From Desulfovibrionales bacterium (GTDB lineage: Bacteria > Desulfobacterota > Desulfovibrionia > Desulfovibrionales > Desulfovibrionaceae), in assembly GCA_030156255.1 (NCBI GenBank), contig JASGMV010000015.1:1-63506 (forward strand): 63,506 nt of DNA, read 5' to 3'. The notes beneath the pieces are model-generated. The model had not been told where the DNA came from. It worked only from the letters and a program-made list of their open reading frames with translations, and made no database searches. Positions 7,248 through 16,451 of the stretch are shown piece after piece. Position 1 is the stretch's first letter. Every line of letters starts with the position of its first letter. A program made the translations under genes and the position numbers.

Positions 7248-8458
7248 GAGTTCGACTCCTTCCCGCTCGCGCGCGGTTCAAGGCAAAACAAAGCCAGCGC
7301 CAACAGGCCCAGCGAAGCGCCGCCGCCGGCCACCGCGCTCCATCCGCCCCACTCGTAGAGGATGGTTCCGAGCACCGACCCCAACGCGCCCCCCGCAAAC
7401 ATGACGGTCATGTAAATGCCGTTGGCGCGCCCGGCGATGGCGGTGGGAACCGTGAAAACAATGCGCTGGCTCAATATCATGTTCGTCTGCACCCCCACGT
7501 CCAGCAGAACCGTGCACGCAAGAAGCCCTATCAAGGTCGCCACGGCTCCGGCCACGCCGGCGCCGATGAAAGCGGCGAACACCATCAGCAAGGCCCAGCG
7601 CGATGTGGAAACGGTGAGGCCCTTGTCGGCCCGACGCCCCGCCCAAGGCGCGGCCAGCGCGCCGCCGGCTCCGGCCAGGGCGAACAGGCCGATGCTGTAG
7701 GCGCCCATGCCGAAACGGTCCGCCAGCAGCAGCGGCGCCGAGGTCCAAAACATGTTGAACACGCAAAACAAGAGGCTCTGGTACACCGAACGGCGGCGCA
7801 CGGCGGGAAGGTCGCGCAGCAAGCGAACCATGCTCGCGAGAATGCGTCCGTAATGCACGCCTCCCTGGGGTCTCGAACTCGGCATGATCACGGCGAGCAT
7901 CACCGCGAGGCAGAGCATCAACACGCCGGAGGAGAAAAAGATCGCCCGCCAGCCGAAGCGCCCGGCTACGAACAAGGCCATAGGACGGGCAAGCATGATG
8001 CCAGCAAACAAGCAGCCCATGATGTTGCCCACCACGCGGCCGCGCCGATGCACGGGCGTCAGATGGGCGATGTACGGCAGGAGAATTTGCGCTCCCGTCG
8101 TGCAAAGGCCCATAAAAAAAGAGGAAAGAAAAAAGACCCAGGCCGAATGCGCCGTGGCGGCGCCGAACAATCCGACGATCGCTACGCCCATGGTCACGAG
8201 GACCAGGCGCTTGTTCTCCACCAGATCCGCCAGCGAAACCAGGAAGAAAAGGCCGGCGCCGTACCCCACCTGGGTGACGCTGACCACGGATCCCGCAAGC
8301 TCCGGAGAGACGCCGATGTCCGGCCCGATGGAGGAAACAAGGGGTTGGGCGTAATACAGGTTGGCCACCAACGAGGAAATGGCCAGAGCGAACAGGGCGA
8401 CCATGGCCGAGGACGGCCCTTCGTCACCAACTTTCTTGGACGACTGCGGTTCAGACAT
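7244..8458 (-). CDS. MFS transporter, 12 transmembrane segments, drug-exporter type
   Basis: A 404-residue inner-membrane protein with 12 predicted hydrophobic segments. Features of the drug:proton antiporter part of the major facilitator superfamily include the NLYYAQPLV segment in helix 1, an acidic-basic loop after helix 2 (SLADLVENKRLVLV) and the central HLTPVHRRGRVVGNIMG region. It overlaps the TetR gene by 4 nt, so the pair probably forms a self-regulated efflux unit. The N-terminal 20 residues are charged and cytoplasmic. Substrate cannot be read from the sequence. Confidence 0.85.
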   Translation of the reverse strand: MSEPQSSKKVGDEGPSSAMVALFALAISSLVANLYYAQPLVSSIGPDIGVSPELAGSVVSVTQVGYGAGLFFLVSLADLVENKRLVLVTMGVAIVGLFGAATAHSAWVFFLSSFFMGLCTTGAQILLPYIAHLTPVHRRGRVVGNIMGCLFAGIMLARPMALFVAGRFGWRAIFFSSGVLMLCLAVMLAVIMPSSRPQGGVHYGRILASMVRLLRDLPAVRRRSVYQSLLFCVFNMFWTSAPLLLADRFGMGAYSIGLFALAGAGGALAAPWAGRRADKGLTVSTSRWALLMVFAAFIGAGVAGAVATLIGLLACTVLLDVGVQTNMILSQRIVFTVPTAIAGRANGIYMTVMFAGGALGSVLGTILYEWGGWSAVAGGGASLGLLALALFCLEPRASGKESNS

Positions 8459-8905
8459 ACCCTTCCTTCAATGTGTTGCGCGACGATTCCAGCATGGGGA
8501 GTACGAAGCGAGGCGAATCGGTTTCCCCCGCCACTGACCGGCGCCGACGGCGGGCGCCCTATCCTTCAAGGCTCAGGTCCGGGGCGGACAGTCACGGCTA
8601 TTTAAAAACTGAACGTTGTGTTTTATAATTTGGCCTTCCGCACCCGTCAAGGAAGAAGCGAGACGGGAGGCGCAGAGCCCTGAAAACCGAAGCCCGGCGC
8701 AATGGACGAACCGCGCGGCCAGTTTTCATCAAAATATTTGTCGCTAAATCTTGCAAAGTCCCGGTTGACCGCAGCGCGCATTTAGATGAAAGTTCGCTAA
8801 CATGTTGTTCTGTAGGCCAACGCCGCGCCATGAAGACCGGGCGATGCGGAGGCCGCGGAGCAAGAGACTCTTCCCGAACATTCGCCGAACGCCAAGGAGC
8901 CAACG
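8459..8905. other. Gene-free stretch between MFS gene and vgrG
   Basis: This 447-nt region separates two divergent transcription units and must hold both promoters. Candidate A+T-rich blocks lie at 8598-8640 and 8725-8815 (for example TTGACC at 8764-8769), but no clear -10 partner is visible. I see no gene, RNA or strong hairpin. Confidence 0.5.
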
Positions 8906-11584
8906 ATGCCGGAATACTCGATGAACTACTCTTTGACCACCGAGCCCGCGGGGAAGGACGCCTTTACGGTCATTTCCTTTTCCGGCCGCGAATCCATATC
9001 GGAATGCTACGAGTTCGAGATCATCGCCGCCTGCCCGTTGTCTACGAACCTGGATGACGCCATGGCCAGCCAGGCGACGTTTACCCTCTCCTCGCAAAGC
9101 ACGTCCTCGTCCTACCATGGCGTTCTTTTGTCCATCGACCAATTGCGGCGGGTTCGCGAGCATTTGATCTTCAAGGCACTTCTCGTCCCCCGCTTCTCCC
9201 TGCTCAAATACGCGAGGAGCAACCAGGTGTTTCTGGACAAGACGCTGCCGGAAATCATCAACGAGGTCATGGGGCAGCGCCGCATCCTGAACTACAAGCT
9301 GGAGTTGCAGCATCAATATCCCAAGATGGAATACGTCTGCCAGTACAACGAATCGTGCTTCGACTTCCTGTCCCGTTGGATGGAAGACCGCGGGCTCTAC
9401 TATTTCTTCACGCAAGGAGAGAGCCAGGAAACGCTCGTCATCACGGACTCCAACGCCTCGGCCGCCCTGTGCTCCGCCGAGCCGCTGGTCTACTCGCCCA
9501 CGCCGAGCCTTGCCGAAAGCATCCGGCATACCGCTGTGACCTCCTGGGTGGTCAGCCGGTCCATGGCGCCCTCCAGCGTGCGGCTGAAAAGCTATAACTA
9601 CGTCAGCCCCGAGCTGGACGTGAACGGCGAGGACAAAGTGCCGGCGCTCGGATCGTCCGGGCTCGACACGCAATTGGGAGAAGTCTACGATTACGGAGCA
9701 TATTTCAACTCGCCTTCCGAGGCCAAGGCTTTGGCCGCCGTCCGGGCCGAGGAATTGGGGTGCCGGAAAAAAATCTTTTCCGGCAAGAGCTTTCACAACG
9801 GCCTGCGCTCGGGATGCACATTCACGTTGCAGGACCATTATCAAGACGCATGCAACATTCGCTACCTGATCACCGAAATCGAGCACCACGGGCATCAGGC
9901 GGGCTCCCTGCCCGCGGAAATGCGCCGCACCGCCGCAGCGCTTGACGAACGCCCGGACTACCAGGCGTCTCTGACCGCCATTCCGGCCACGACCCAGTTC
10001 CGGCCCAAACGCACGCGATCGAAACCGAGCATCCAGGGCATGATCAACGCCACGGTGGAGGTTGCGCCGGGCGGCCAGTACGCCATGCTCGACAACCTGG
10101 GCCGCTACAAGGTCAGGCTGCCCTTCGACCTGTCCGGGAGCCCGGCCACCAAGGCTTCCTGCTGGCTGCGCAAGGCCGAGCCCTATGCGGGCGAAGGCCA
10201 CGGCATGCACTTCCCCCTCCTGGGGGGGGCCGAGGTGCTGCTCAGCTTTCTCAACGGAGACATCGACCGGCCGTTCATCGCCGCGGCCGCGCACAACGGC
10301 CAGGCGCTCAACCAGGTCACGGAAAAAAACCCGGCGGTCAACGTCCTCCGCACGGCGGGCAACAATCACCTTGCGTTCGGCGACAAAAAAGGAAAAGAGT
10401 ACATCAGCTTGCACTCTCCCTACCACGACAGCACCATCGCCATCGGCTCCGTGGTCCGGGGCGGCGGCGGCTCACTTTCCTTCAAAACCAAAGGCGGTTA
10501 CGAAAGCTTCACGCTCGGCGACTCCGCCACGGCGACGGTCGGCGCCAGCACGACCGTTACCGGCGGCATCAAGAATCTCATCACCATCGGGGCCTCCAAC
10601 AGCATCACCGTCGGGGCCGCCACCGCCGCAACGGCGGCGCCGTACGACATCTCCATGTATAAAGGATACAAGGTGACGCTCGGCTCAGGCGCCTACTCGC
10701 TCAAAGGAACAAGCAAGCTTGCAGGATTGGATGAAACCGTGGTGAGCGGCGGGTACCAACAGACGGTGGGGAGCCTGATATCCAAGGCCAACAAAGCCTT
10801 GATTTTGGGCATGGTGGGAGCCGCGATGACTTCCGCCGGAGCCGAAATGGAGTCGGACGCCTTTGACGGCGGATTTTTGAGCGACGACGGCGGCCCCTTC
10901 TACAAGAATGGCTATTTTTACGGCGGCATTGCTCTCGGCGCCGCCGGTCTGGCCGCCTGCGTAGCGGCTCAGGTGGCCGTGAAGTCCATGGTCAAGGCCT
11001 TTGACGCAGCCAGCGCCTCCACCGCCACCTCGATGCTCAAACTGAACAAAAGCGGGGCCACGCTTTCCGTGGACAGCCTCATCGGCCCCGAGTCCAAACT
11101 CACGCTGGCCCAAGGCGTGTTGCCGGATGGGAGTACGGATCCTTCAGGCGCGAATTCCCTCATAACGATGTCCAACTCCGGCGGCGTCATTAAACTCAAC
11201 AACTGCAACCGGGCGCTGATAAACATGGAGTACGGCGCGACATTGGACTTGAGCGTCGACGCTACCAACAAAATTAGTTTGAGCGCGAGCGGAGTCACGA
11301 TGGCGAGCCCGACACTGGTCAAAATGGAAACCACGGACGGCGGCTCCGTGAGCGCAAACCCCACGGGCGTGACGGCCCAAATGACCGGCGGCTACAAAGT
11401 GTCTCTGGAGGCGACGAAAGGTTCGTTGACCGACACCACCGGCCTCAACGGTCTCCTTGTTACAGAGAGCAAAACCACGCTGCAAGCCGGGGCGGGCGCC
11501 CTCGACGTCACGGAGGCGTCCATCAAATTCTTCGCGGGCGAAGTCATGTCCGTCAACTCCGCCGGCATGGTCAAAATCATGTAG
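8906..11584 (+). CDS. vgrG: Type VI secretion tip protein VgrG (TssI)
   Basis: An 892-residue spike protein. Residues about 1-330 are the gp27-like hub (YQCNESCFDFLSRWMEDRGL-type region at about 150, here NESCFDFLSRWMEDRGLYYF). Residues about 377-468 are the gp5 OB-fold (GRYKVRLPFDL, then HFPLLGGAEVLLSFLNGDID). The rest is repetitive beta-helix. Residues about 673-692 (GGIALGAAGLAACVAAQVAV) are strongly hydrophobic inside an alanine/glycine-rich insertion, unusual for a VgrG beta-helix and a possible built-in effector or chaperone-binding region. AAGGAG precedes the ATG. It converges on the PAAR-like/DUF2169 operon. The core T6SS sheath and membrane genes are not in the window, so this is an orphan cargo module. 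Confidence 0.93.
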   Translation: MPEYSMNYSLTTEPAGKDAFTVISFSGRESISECYEFEIIAACPLSTNLDDAMASQATFTLSSQSTSSSYHGVLLSIDQLRRVREHLIFKALLVPRFSLLKYARSNQVFLDKTLPEIINEVMGQRRILNYKLELQHQYPKMEYVCQYNESCFDFLSRWMEDRGLYYFFTQGESQETLVITDSNASAALCSAEPLVYSPTPSLAESIRHTAVTSWVVSRSMAPSSVRLKSYNYVSPELDVNGEDKVPALGSSGLDTQLGEVYDYGAYFNSPSEAKALAAVRAEELGCRKKIFSGKSFHNGLRSGCTFTLQDHYQDACNIRYLITEIEHHGHQAGSLPAEMRRTAAALDERPDYQASLTAIPATTQFRPKRTRSKPSIQGMINATVEVAPGGQYAMLDNLGRYKVRLPFDLSGSPATKASCWLRKAEPYAGEGHGMHFPLLGGAEVLLSFLNGDIDRPFIAAAAHNGQALNQVTEKNPAVNVLRTAGNNHLAFGDKKGKEYISLHSPYHDSTIAIGSVVRGGGGSLSFKTKGGYESFTLGDSATATVGASTTVTGGIKNLITIGASNSITVGAATAATAAPYDISMYKGYKVTLGSGAYSLKGTSKLAGLDETVVSGGYQQTVGSLISKANKALILGMVGAAMTSAGAEMESDAFDGGFLSDDGGPFYKNGYFYGGIALGAAGLAACVAAQVAVKSMVKAFDAASASTATSMLKLNKSGATLSVDSLIGPESKLTLAQGVLPDGSTDPSGANSLITMSNSGGVIKLNNCNRALINMEYGATLDLSVDATNKISLSASGVTMASPTLVKMETTDGGSVSANPTGVTAQMTGGYKVSLEATKGSLTDTTGLNGLLVTESKTTLQAGAGALDVTEASIKFFAGEVMSVNSAGMVKIM

Positions 11585-11607
11585 CGGCCGCGGCGGCCGG
11601 CCAGCCG

Positions 11608-12000
11608 TCACGACATGATCATCAGCTTGCTCTGGCTGGGAACCAGGCAGGACCCGATGGTGTTATTGGAGTTGTGTGTGGTGGGATCGCCCATGCGCAC
11701 CGCGGGGGAGCCCTCCAGCGTGACCGTCTCGCTGCCTATGGTGAACTTGGCCTCCCCCATGATCTCGCCCGAGACCACGCCCATGGCCGCGCCGGCCTGG
11801 TCCCCGTTGGTCATCGGGATCTGGCATTCCAGATTCAAAGCGGGCGATCCCACGATCAGAACATTCGAACACGGCGGGTCCGCCGTGGGCGTCATGCCGA
11901 TGTTGGGATACGGCGTGGGGATCGGCCCGGCCGGGGTCGGCGTTTTGCACACATCGGCCTCCGACATGAGGTTGCCTTTTTGAATCGTGCAGGCGTACAT
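11608..12000 (-). CDS. PAAR-like (DUF4150) T6SS spike-tip protein
   Basis: A 130-residue protein with the DUF4150/Tox-PAAR-like pattern: PTPYPNIGMTPTADPPCSNV, then SPALNLECQIPMTNGDQAG and EGSPAVRMGDPTTHNSNN. Such proteins cap the VgrG trimer and carry or recruit effectors. There is no C-terminal toxin extension. GGAGGAG lies upstream of the ATG at 12000. It is the last gene of the minus-strand operon starting at 16284 and ends 24 nt from the convergent vgrG. Confidence 0.88.
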   Translation of the reverse strand: MYACTIQKGNLMSEADVCKTPTPAGPIPTPYPNIGMTPTADPPCSNVLIVGSPALNLECQIPMTNGDQAGAAMGVVSGEIMGEAKFTIGSETVTLEGSPAVRMGDPTTHNSNNTIGSCLVPSQSKLMIMS

Positions 12001-12036
12001 GGCTGCTTTCTCCTCCAGTGTTGCAGGTCCGGCCGG

Positions 12037-12696
12037 TTATCCCAGTTCGATCTTTTCCCCATCCACCTGAACCTTTTCGTCGGCCAGGATCGTGGTGTTT
12101 TGGCTGCGCTGATAGAAGCGGCCTTCAATGAACTGCCGGACCGCTCCGGCGCGCAGCGTCTCCGTCTCGAACACCTGCCGAAAACTGCGCTTCACACGGC
12201 CGATGACGCTTTCCGCCGTGGTTTCCAGCGTCTTGGCCAGACACACGGCCTTGCCAAGCCGGACCCGCAGGGATTTGGAGACCAGCGATGCGTCCACGAA
12301 CCGCAGCCTGCCGCCGACGGCCGAAACGTCCATCTCCCGGCTGGCGAAGGCGGCCTTGCCCGGGCTCTTGACGCTCACGTCGCCGGTAAAGGAAAGGGTC
12401 GAGGCCTGCCGGTTCTTCTCCAGAACGCTCAAGATGTACGTCTCCTGGCTGCTTTGGAAAACCAGCACCACGTCGCCCGCCTCCGGGTCCAGCAGGCAGG
12501 CGGCCGCGCGTTTGGCGCGCACTTGCCGCAAGGACTCGGTGAGAACCTGAACGTCCTGGCCTCCCACGCCGATCACTCGGCCCGTGGAGAACTGCGGGGC
12601 TCCCCCGGCCAGCCAGGCCATGGCGTCCTGAAACCTTCCGGAGTCCGGGCCGGCGCCGGTTTCCTGTTCCGCGGCGATGTGTTCTTCCGTTTGCAT
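12037..12696 (-). CDS. DUF3540 T6SS-associated protein
   Basis: A 219-residue protein started at the ATG at 12696, 15 nt after the preceding stop and with CTGGAGG upstream. It fits the DUF3540 family found beside DUF2169 and PAAR-like genes in type VI cargo clusters. The middle reads as a small OB/beta-rich region (GRVIGVGGQDVQVLTESLRQ, then PEAGDVVLVFQSSQETYILS), followed by beta repeats (SFTGDVSVKSPGKAAFASRE) reminiscent of the VgrG needle. A structural or adaptor role at the spike is inferred from the family's context; no catalytic motif is visible. Confidence 0.8.
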   Translation of the reverse strand: MQTEEHIAAEQETGAGPDSGRFQDAMAWLAGGAPQFSTGRVIGVGGQDVQVLTESLRQVRAKRAAACLLDPEAGDVVLVFQSSQETYILSVLEKNRQASTLSFTGDVSVKSPGKAAFASREMDVSAVGGRLRFVDASLVSKSLRVRLGKAVCLAKTLETTAESVIGRVKRSFRQVFETETLRAGAVRQFIEGRFYQRSQNTTILADEKVQVDGEKIELG

Positions 12697-12710
12697 GACG
12701 GCCTCCAGGG

Positions 12711-13706
12711 CTATGATTTCGGCGACCAGTTTTCGGCTTCGGCCAAATCCGGGTCGGTTTTGCGAATACGGCTCACATCCGTATCCTTCAGTTTGGCCAG
12801 GCCCAACCGGACCTGGTGCATGTTGGCCATGGTCAGGTCCGTGGACCTGAAAACGGCGTCCAGAACAATGGCGTGGGAAAAGTCGGCGTAATCCAAACTG
12901 GCGTTGGAAAAATTCGCCTTGGTAAAGTTCGCCTTGCGAAACCGGCACATGGAGAGAGTGGAGCCTTCGAACACACTCTCGGTGAACATCGCCTGCTTGA
13001 AGTTGCAGAATTTGAAGCGGCAGCCGGAGAAGTCGGCTTTGGCGCAATCGGCCTTCTGAAACCGCGCGTATTCGGCCTTGGCCTCCCGGAACGACGTCCC
13101 ATGCGCCGTGACCCCGTTCATGGACGCCTGGGTCAAATCCATACCGGAGAAATCAACCCCGGACACGTCGGCCCCCTCCATCAGGGCCAAGCGCACGTCG
13201 CATCCCTGGAGGCTTGCGCCCGCCAGATCAACCTTGCGCAGCACGGCCTGCCGCAGGTCGGTGGAGGAAAAAACCGCCGCGCCCAAGCTTTCCTGGGACA
13301 CGTCGCACCGGGACATGTCCGCGCGACTGAAGTCGGTTTTGGCCAGCAGGCAGTTCCGAAATTCGGTTCGATGGAGCGAGCTCTGGTTGAACGCCGTCTC
13401 CTCCAGGTTGCACGTGACAAATTGCGCCAACTTCCCTTGGATCGCCTGAAGCCTCGCCTTGCCCATGGAGCATTCGAGGAACTCGGCGAACTCCAGGTTG
13501 GCGTCGGACAGGTCCGCGGCTGCGAAGTCGCAGCGTACGAACCGCGTCTCGCGCAGATTCGCCGAATGCAATTTCGCGCCGGAAAGATTGACGTCCTGCA
13601 AAACGCCGCCGGAAAAATCGACGCCGGACAAGTCCTGGCCTGCGAAATTCGAATTCCGGATCGTCTCCCCCAGGCGAATCCGCCGGGCGATGGACTCAAT
13701 CTCCAT
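12711..13706 (-). CDS. Pentapeptide-repeat protein
   Basis: A 331-residue protein made almost entirely of A(D/N)LXX pentapeptide repeats (for example SGVDFSGGVLQDVNLSGAKL), predicted to fold as a right-handed quadrilateral beta-helix. Its start lies 11 nt inside the end of the upstream DUF2169 gene, so translation is probably coupled. Two pentapeptide proteins in one T6SS cargo operon are common with DUF2169; they may act as scaffold, adaptor or effector, which cannot be decided here. It could have arisen by duplication of the C-terminal domain of its upstream neighbour. Confidence 0.85.
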   Translation of the reverse strand: MEIESIARRIRLGETIRNSNFAGQDLSGVDFSGGVLQDVNLSGAKLHSANLRETRFVRCDFAAADLSDANLEFAEFLECSMGKARLQAIQGKLAQFVTCNLEETAFNQSSLHRTEFRNCLLAKTDFSRADMSRCDVSQESLGAAVFSSTDLRQAVLRKVDLAGASLQGCDVRLALMEGADVSGVDFSGMDLTQASMNGVTAHGTSFREAKAEYARFQKADCAKADFSGCRFKFCNFKQAMFTESVFEGSTLSMCRFRKANFTKANFSNASLDYADFSHAIVLDAVFRSTDLTMANMHQVRLGLAKLKDTDVSRIRKTDPDLAEAENWSPKS

Positions 13707-16284
13707 TGAGCGACTCCAGTTTCAACAACGTGCGTTTCAAATTGGCGCCGGAGAGGTCCGCGTCCGACAGGACGGCCTTGAATATTTCCGCTCCGTAGAG
13801 GTTGGCCTGGCGAAAATTCGTCTTGGCCGCATTGGCCATGCGCAGGTTCGCCTTGAAAAGATTGGCCCGAGTCAGGATTGCATATTGCAGGTTGGCCTTG
13901 TGCAGCCGGATATGCTGCATGGAGGCCCCGGTGAAGTCGACGCTCGAACAGTCGGCGCGGTCCAGGCTCGCCTTGGTCAAAGCGGCCCCGGAGAGATTGG
14001 CGCCGGGAAGCTGCGCGCGCCCCAGTTTCGCCTCGGTCAGGTTGGCGCCGGAGAGATCGGCTTTGGCCAAGCTGGTTTGCTCATCGGCCCTCGCCGAACG
14101 CAGATCGGCTCCCCTCAGATCGCACCCTTCGCACGCGGCGCCCCCGAATCTGGCTTTGCGGCCCTTGCAACGCGCCATCATGGCGCCGGAGAGATCGGAA
14201 CCTTCGAAATCAGCGCCCTCCAGCTCCGCGTCCTCCAGCACGGCCTTGTCCAGTCTGGTCTTCAAAAACTTTACCTTGATCCCGCGAACCTCGCGCAACG
14301 AGGCACCGGTCAGCACGCAGGATTCGAAAAGGGCTCCATCCAACCGGGCCTTGTCCAGCCTGGCTTCCAGGAAGACCGCCCCGGAGGCGTCAGCCTGGGT
14401 CAAGTCCGCCCGGTCCATCTCGGCGCCCGTGAAGTTCGTCTTGGAGGCGCGAACGGACCGAAAATTAGCGCCCGAGCAGTCGGTCGACGAAAAATCGGCC
14501 TCGGCCAGTCCGGCGAGGCTGAAATCCGCAAAAGACAGTTTGGCGCCGGAGAATTTCGCGCCGTCCAGAACGGCCTGCGAAAAATTGGCGCCGGAGAGGT
14601 CCATGCCGGAAAAATCGAAACCGCTCATGTCGTAACCGGCCAGGCTCTCTCCCCGCTTGCGCCGCTCCAGGGCTTCGGCGGCGTCTTTGGGGCCGACCGG
14701 CGCCGGCTTCGGCGGCTCAGGCTCCTCCGGCTTTTCTTCGACTTTCCGTTCCGGCGGAGCTTCCCCGGCCTTGGCGGACAAGGCCTTCAGTTGCGCCTCC
14801 AAGCCCTCCGCGGCGGAAATTCCGGCCAACAACTCGGTCTTCGCCTCTTCCGGAAAAACGGAACTCTCCTTGACCTGCGCGGCAATCTCTTTCAGCCCGA
14901 ACTCGGGAGCTTCGGCCTGTTTTTGCGCCAGATAGGCCTCAGCGTCCTTGAGACTGACCCCTTGGTCGGCAAGCGACTTGTGCACCTCCGACTCCAGATT
15001 GTTCACGGCCGACTCCAGATTCTTGAGCGCGGTCTTCGGATCGACCGCCTCTCCGGCGCCCTGGCCCAGCAAATCCGACTCCTCCGACTCGGCGAGCTTC
15101 TGCTCCACCTGAGCCCGGGTTATCCCCTGTCCGGCGAGCAGCTTGTCCACCTCCTTGTCGATGTCGGCGGCAACGGTTTTCATCTCCGCCACGGCCGGGT
15201 GCTCCGCCGGCGGCGGAGCGGGGGGGGGAGCCGGCGCAGGCGGAGGGGGAGGCGGCGGTTCGGGAGCGGCGGGCTCCTCGGCGGGCGGGGCGGCGAGCAG
15301 GGCCTCATACCAGGACAAGGGGCGCGGCGTCGCGTCCAAATTCTCCAGGCCGGCCGCGCACCACAGGACGTCGTCCCGCTCCAGGTCCCGGACACGGCGA
15401 GCTCCCCGAAACAGAAGCAGGCCAAGCTCCTCCTCCGGGAACAGGAACAACGTGTCCAAGTGGAGAGCAACCTCGCTCAACGACATCGCGGGATCGTTCT
15501 CCATGTTCAGAAATACGCGGGCCCGGACACCGGGAAGCTTGAACTCCTGCCGGGCCTTTCCCGGGTGCATGTTCTCCACGATCACGGATTCGCTCCCCGC
15601 GAGGTAGGCGGGCAGCCGTTGGTCCGGCGGGGCCGCAAAATAAAATTCCTCGCGCGCGTTGCCGGGAAGATACGGCCAACGTTCTCTCAGCCAGACGGCG
15701 TCAAAAGAGCCCATGTACTGGCGGCGTTGCGGCCAATGGCTGGGCACTCCGGAAAAGCCGGCGGGCTCCGCCTCGCGGACCGCCTTGGGGCTCGCCCCGA
15801 AATGCAAAATGTTGGGAAGCTCCCCCGGATCGCCCCCGACCGGGACGTACCCTTTGCCCAAGGGGTTCTTTTCATACCCGGGGCCGCCGAAAGCGTTCTC
15901 CCAGCCAATGCGCATGGACTTGAAAGGCTTGGCCGCCGTCTGGCGGCCGCGAGCCAACCGCCTGTCGCCAACCACGAGAAGCGATTTTCCCTTGCCGGAC
16001 ACGATGACCCGGGCGACCATCTCCTGCACGGGCTTGTCCGCATGGCAGGAGCCGTAAGCCAAAAATTCCGCGGAGGCCTTGGGAAAGCCCAAGTCCAGGA
16101 CTTCTTCGTCCGCAAGATGGGCCATGGCCGCGGCCCAGACGTCCCCCTCGGGGAGTATTTCGGCCTCTCCGCGAGCGCCAAACCGGAAACCGGCGAAGGC
16201 CGAAACGACCAACGTTGGGGGCTCTTCGGGAAAAACCAGCGTCCTGAAAAGCAGGGACAGATTATCGGGCTTGCGAACTTTCAT
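13696..16284 (-). CDS. DUF2169 T6SS adaptor fused to pentapeptide repeats
   Basis: An 862-residue cytosolic protein, first gene of a four-gene operon. Residues about 10-310 are a DUF2169 domain (GWENAFGGPGYEKNPLGKGY is the characteristic core). A proline-rich linker (PEPPPPPPPAPAPPPAPPP) follows near residue 335, then a helical, probably coiled-coil region to about 545, then pentapeptide repeats to the end (YDMSGFDFSGMDLSGANF onward). DUF2169 proteins are adaptors that load cargo onto the VgrG/PAAR spike. GGGAG precedes the ATG. The operon order DUF2169, pentapeptide, DUF3540, PAAR-like is typical; a separate toxin gene and immunity gene are missing. Confidence 0.85.
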   Translation of the reverse strand: MKVRKPDNLSLLFRTLVFPEEPPTLVVSAFAGFRFGARGEAEILPEGDVWAAAMAHLADEEVLDLGFPKASAEFLAYGSCHADKPVQEMVARVIVSGKGKSLLVVGDRRLARGRQTAAKPFKSMRIGWENAFGGPGYEKNPLGKGYVPVGGDPGELPNILHFGASPKAVREAEPAGFSGVPSHWPQRRQYMGSFDAVWLRERWPYLPGNAREEFYFAAPPDQRLPAYLAGSESVIVENMHPGKARQEFKLPGVRARVFLNMENDPAMSLSEVALHLDTLFLFPEEELGLLLFRGARRVRDLERDDVLWCAAGLENLDATPRPLSWYEALLAAPPAEEPAAPEPPPPPPPAPAPPPAPPPAEHPAVAEMKTVAADIDKEVDKLLAGQGITRAQVEQKLAESEESDLLGQGAGEAVDPKTALKNLESAVNNLESEVHKSLADQGVSLKDAEAYLAQKQAEAPEFGLKEIAAQVKESSVFPEEAKTELLAGISAAEGLEAQLKALSAKAGEAPPERKVEEKPEEPEPPKPAPVGPKDAAEALERRKRGESLAGYDMSGFDFSGMDLSGANFSQAVLDGAKFSGAKLSFADFSLAGLAEADFSSTDCSGANFRSVRASKTNFTGAEMDRADLTQADASGAVFLEARLDKARLDGALFESCVLTGASLREVRGIKVKFLKTRLDKAVLEDAELEGADFEGSDLSGAMMARCKGRKARFGGAACEGCDLRGADLRSARADEQTSLAKADLSGANLTEAKLGRAQLPGANLSGAALTKASLDRADCSSVDFTGASMQHIRLHKANLQYAILTRANLFKANLRMANAAKTNFRQANLYGAEIFKAVLSDADLSGANLKRTLLKLESLNGD

Positions 16285-16407
16285 ACGCTCCCACTCAACG
16301 AAACACTTAAGAGTTCAATACGCTCGCATGACGCTTACAACAGATGGGCGTGTTAGCAAAGCTACGTCTTTCCGGGTTCCCAGGAATAATACGAAAGTTG
16401 TGGATAC

Positions 16408-16445
16408 GCCTCGCGGGGCTTCCCTTGAAGGAAGCCCCGCGAGGC
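16408..16445. terminator. 16-bp perfect hairpin after the thaumatin-like gene
   Basis: GCCTCGCGGGGCTTCC at 16408-16423 pairs exactly with 16430-16445 around a 6-nt loop. It lies 6 nt past the stop of the minus-strand gene ending at 16452. No T-run follows, so termination may be Rho-assisted, or the hairpin protects the mRNA end. Confidence 0.6.
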
Positions 16446-16451
16446 CACAAC

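Noticed and set aside
15180-15300. Proline-rich repeat region as a possible tandem-repeat or CRISPR-like array
   Set aside because: It encodes the proline-rich linker of the DUF2169 protein; no spaced repeats. No CRISPR array was found anywhere in the window.
13459-16356. Very long open frame opposite the DUF2169 and pentapeptide genes
   Set aside because: It is the antisense shadow of repeat-rich G+C-biased genes; the minus-strand frame carries the recognised domains.
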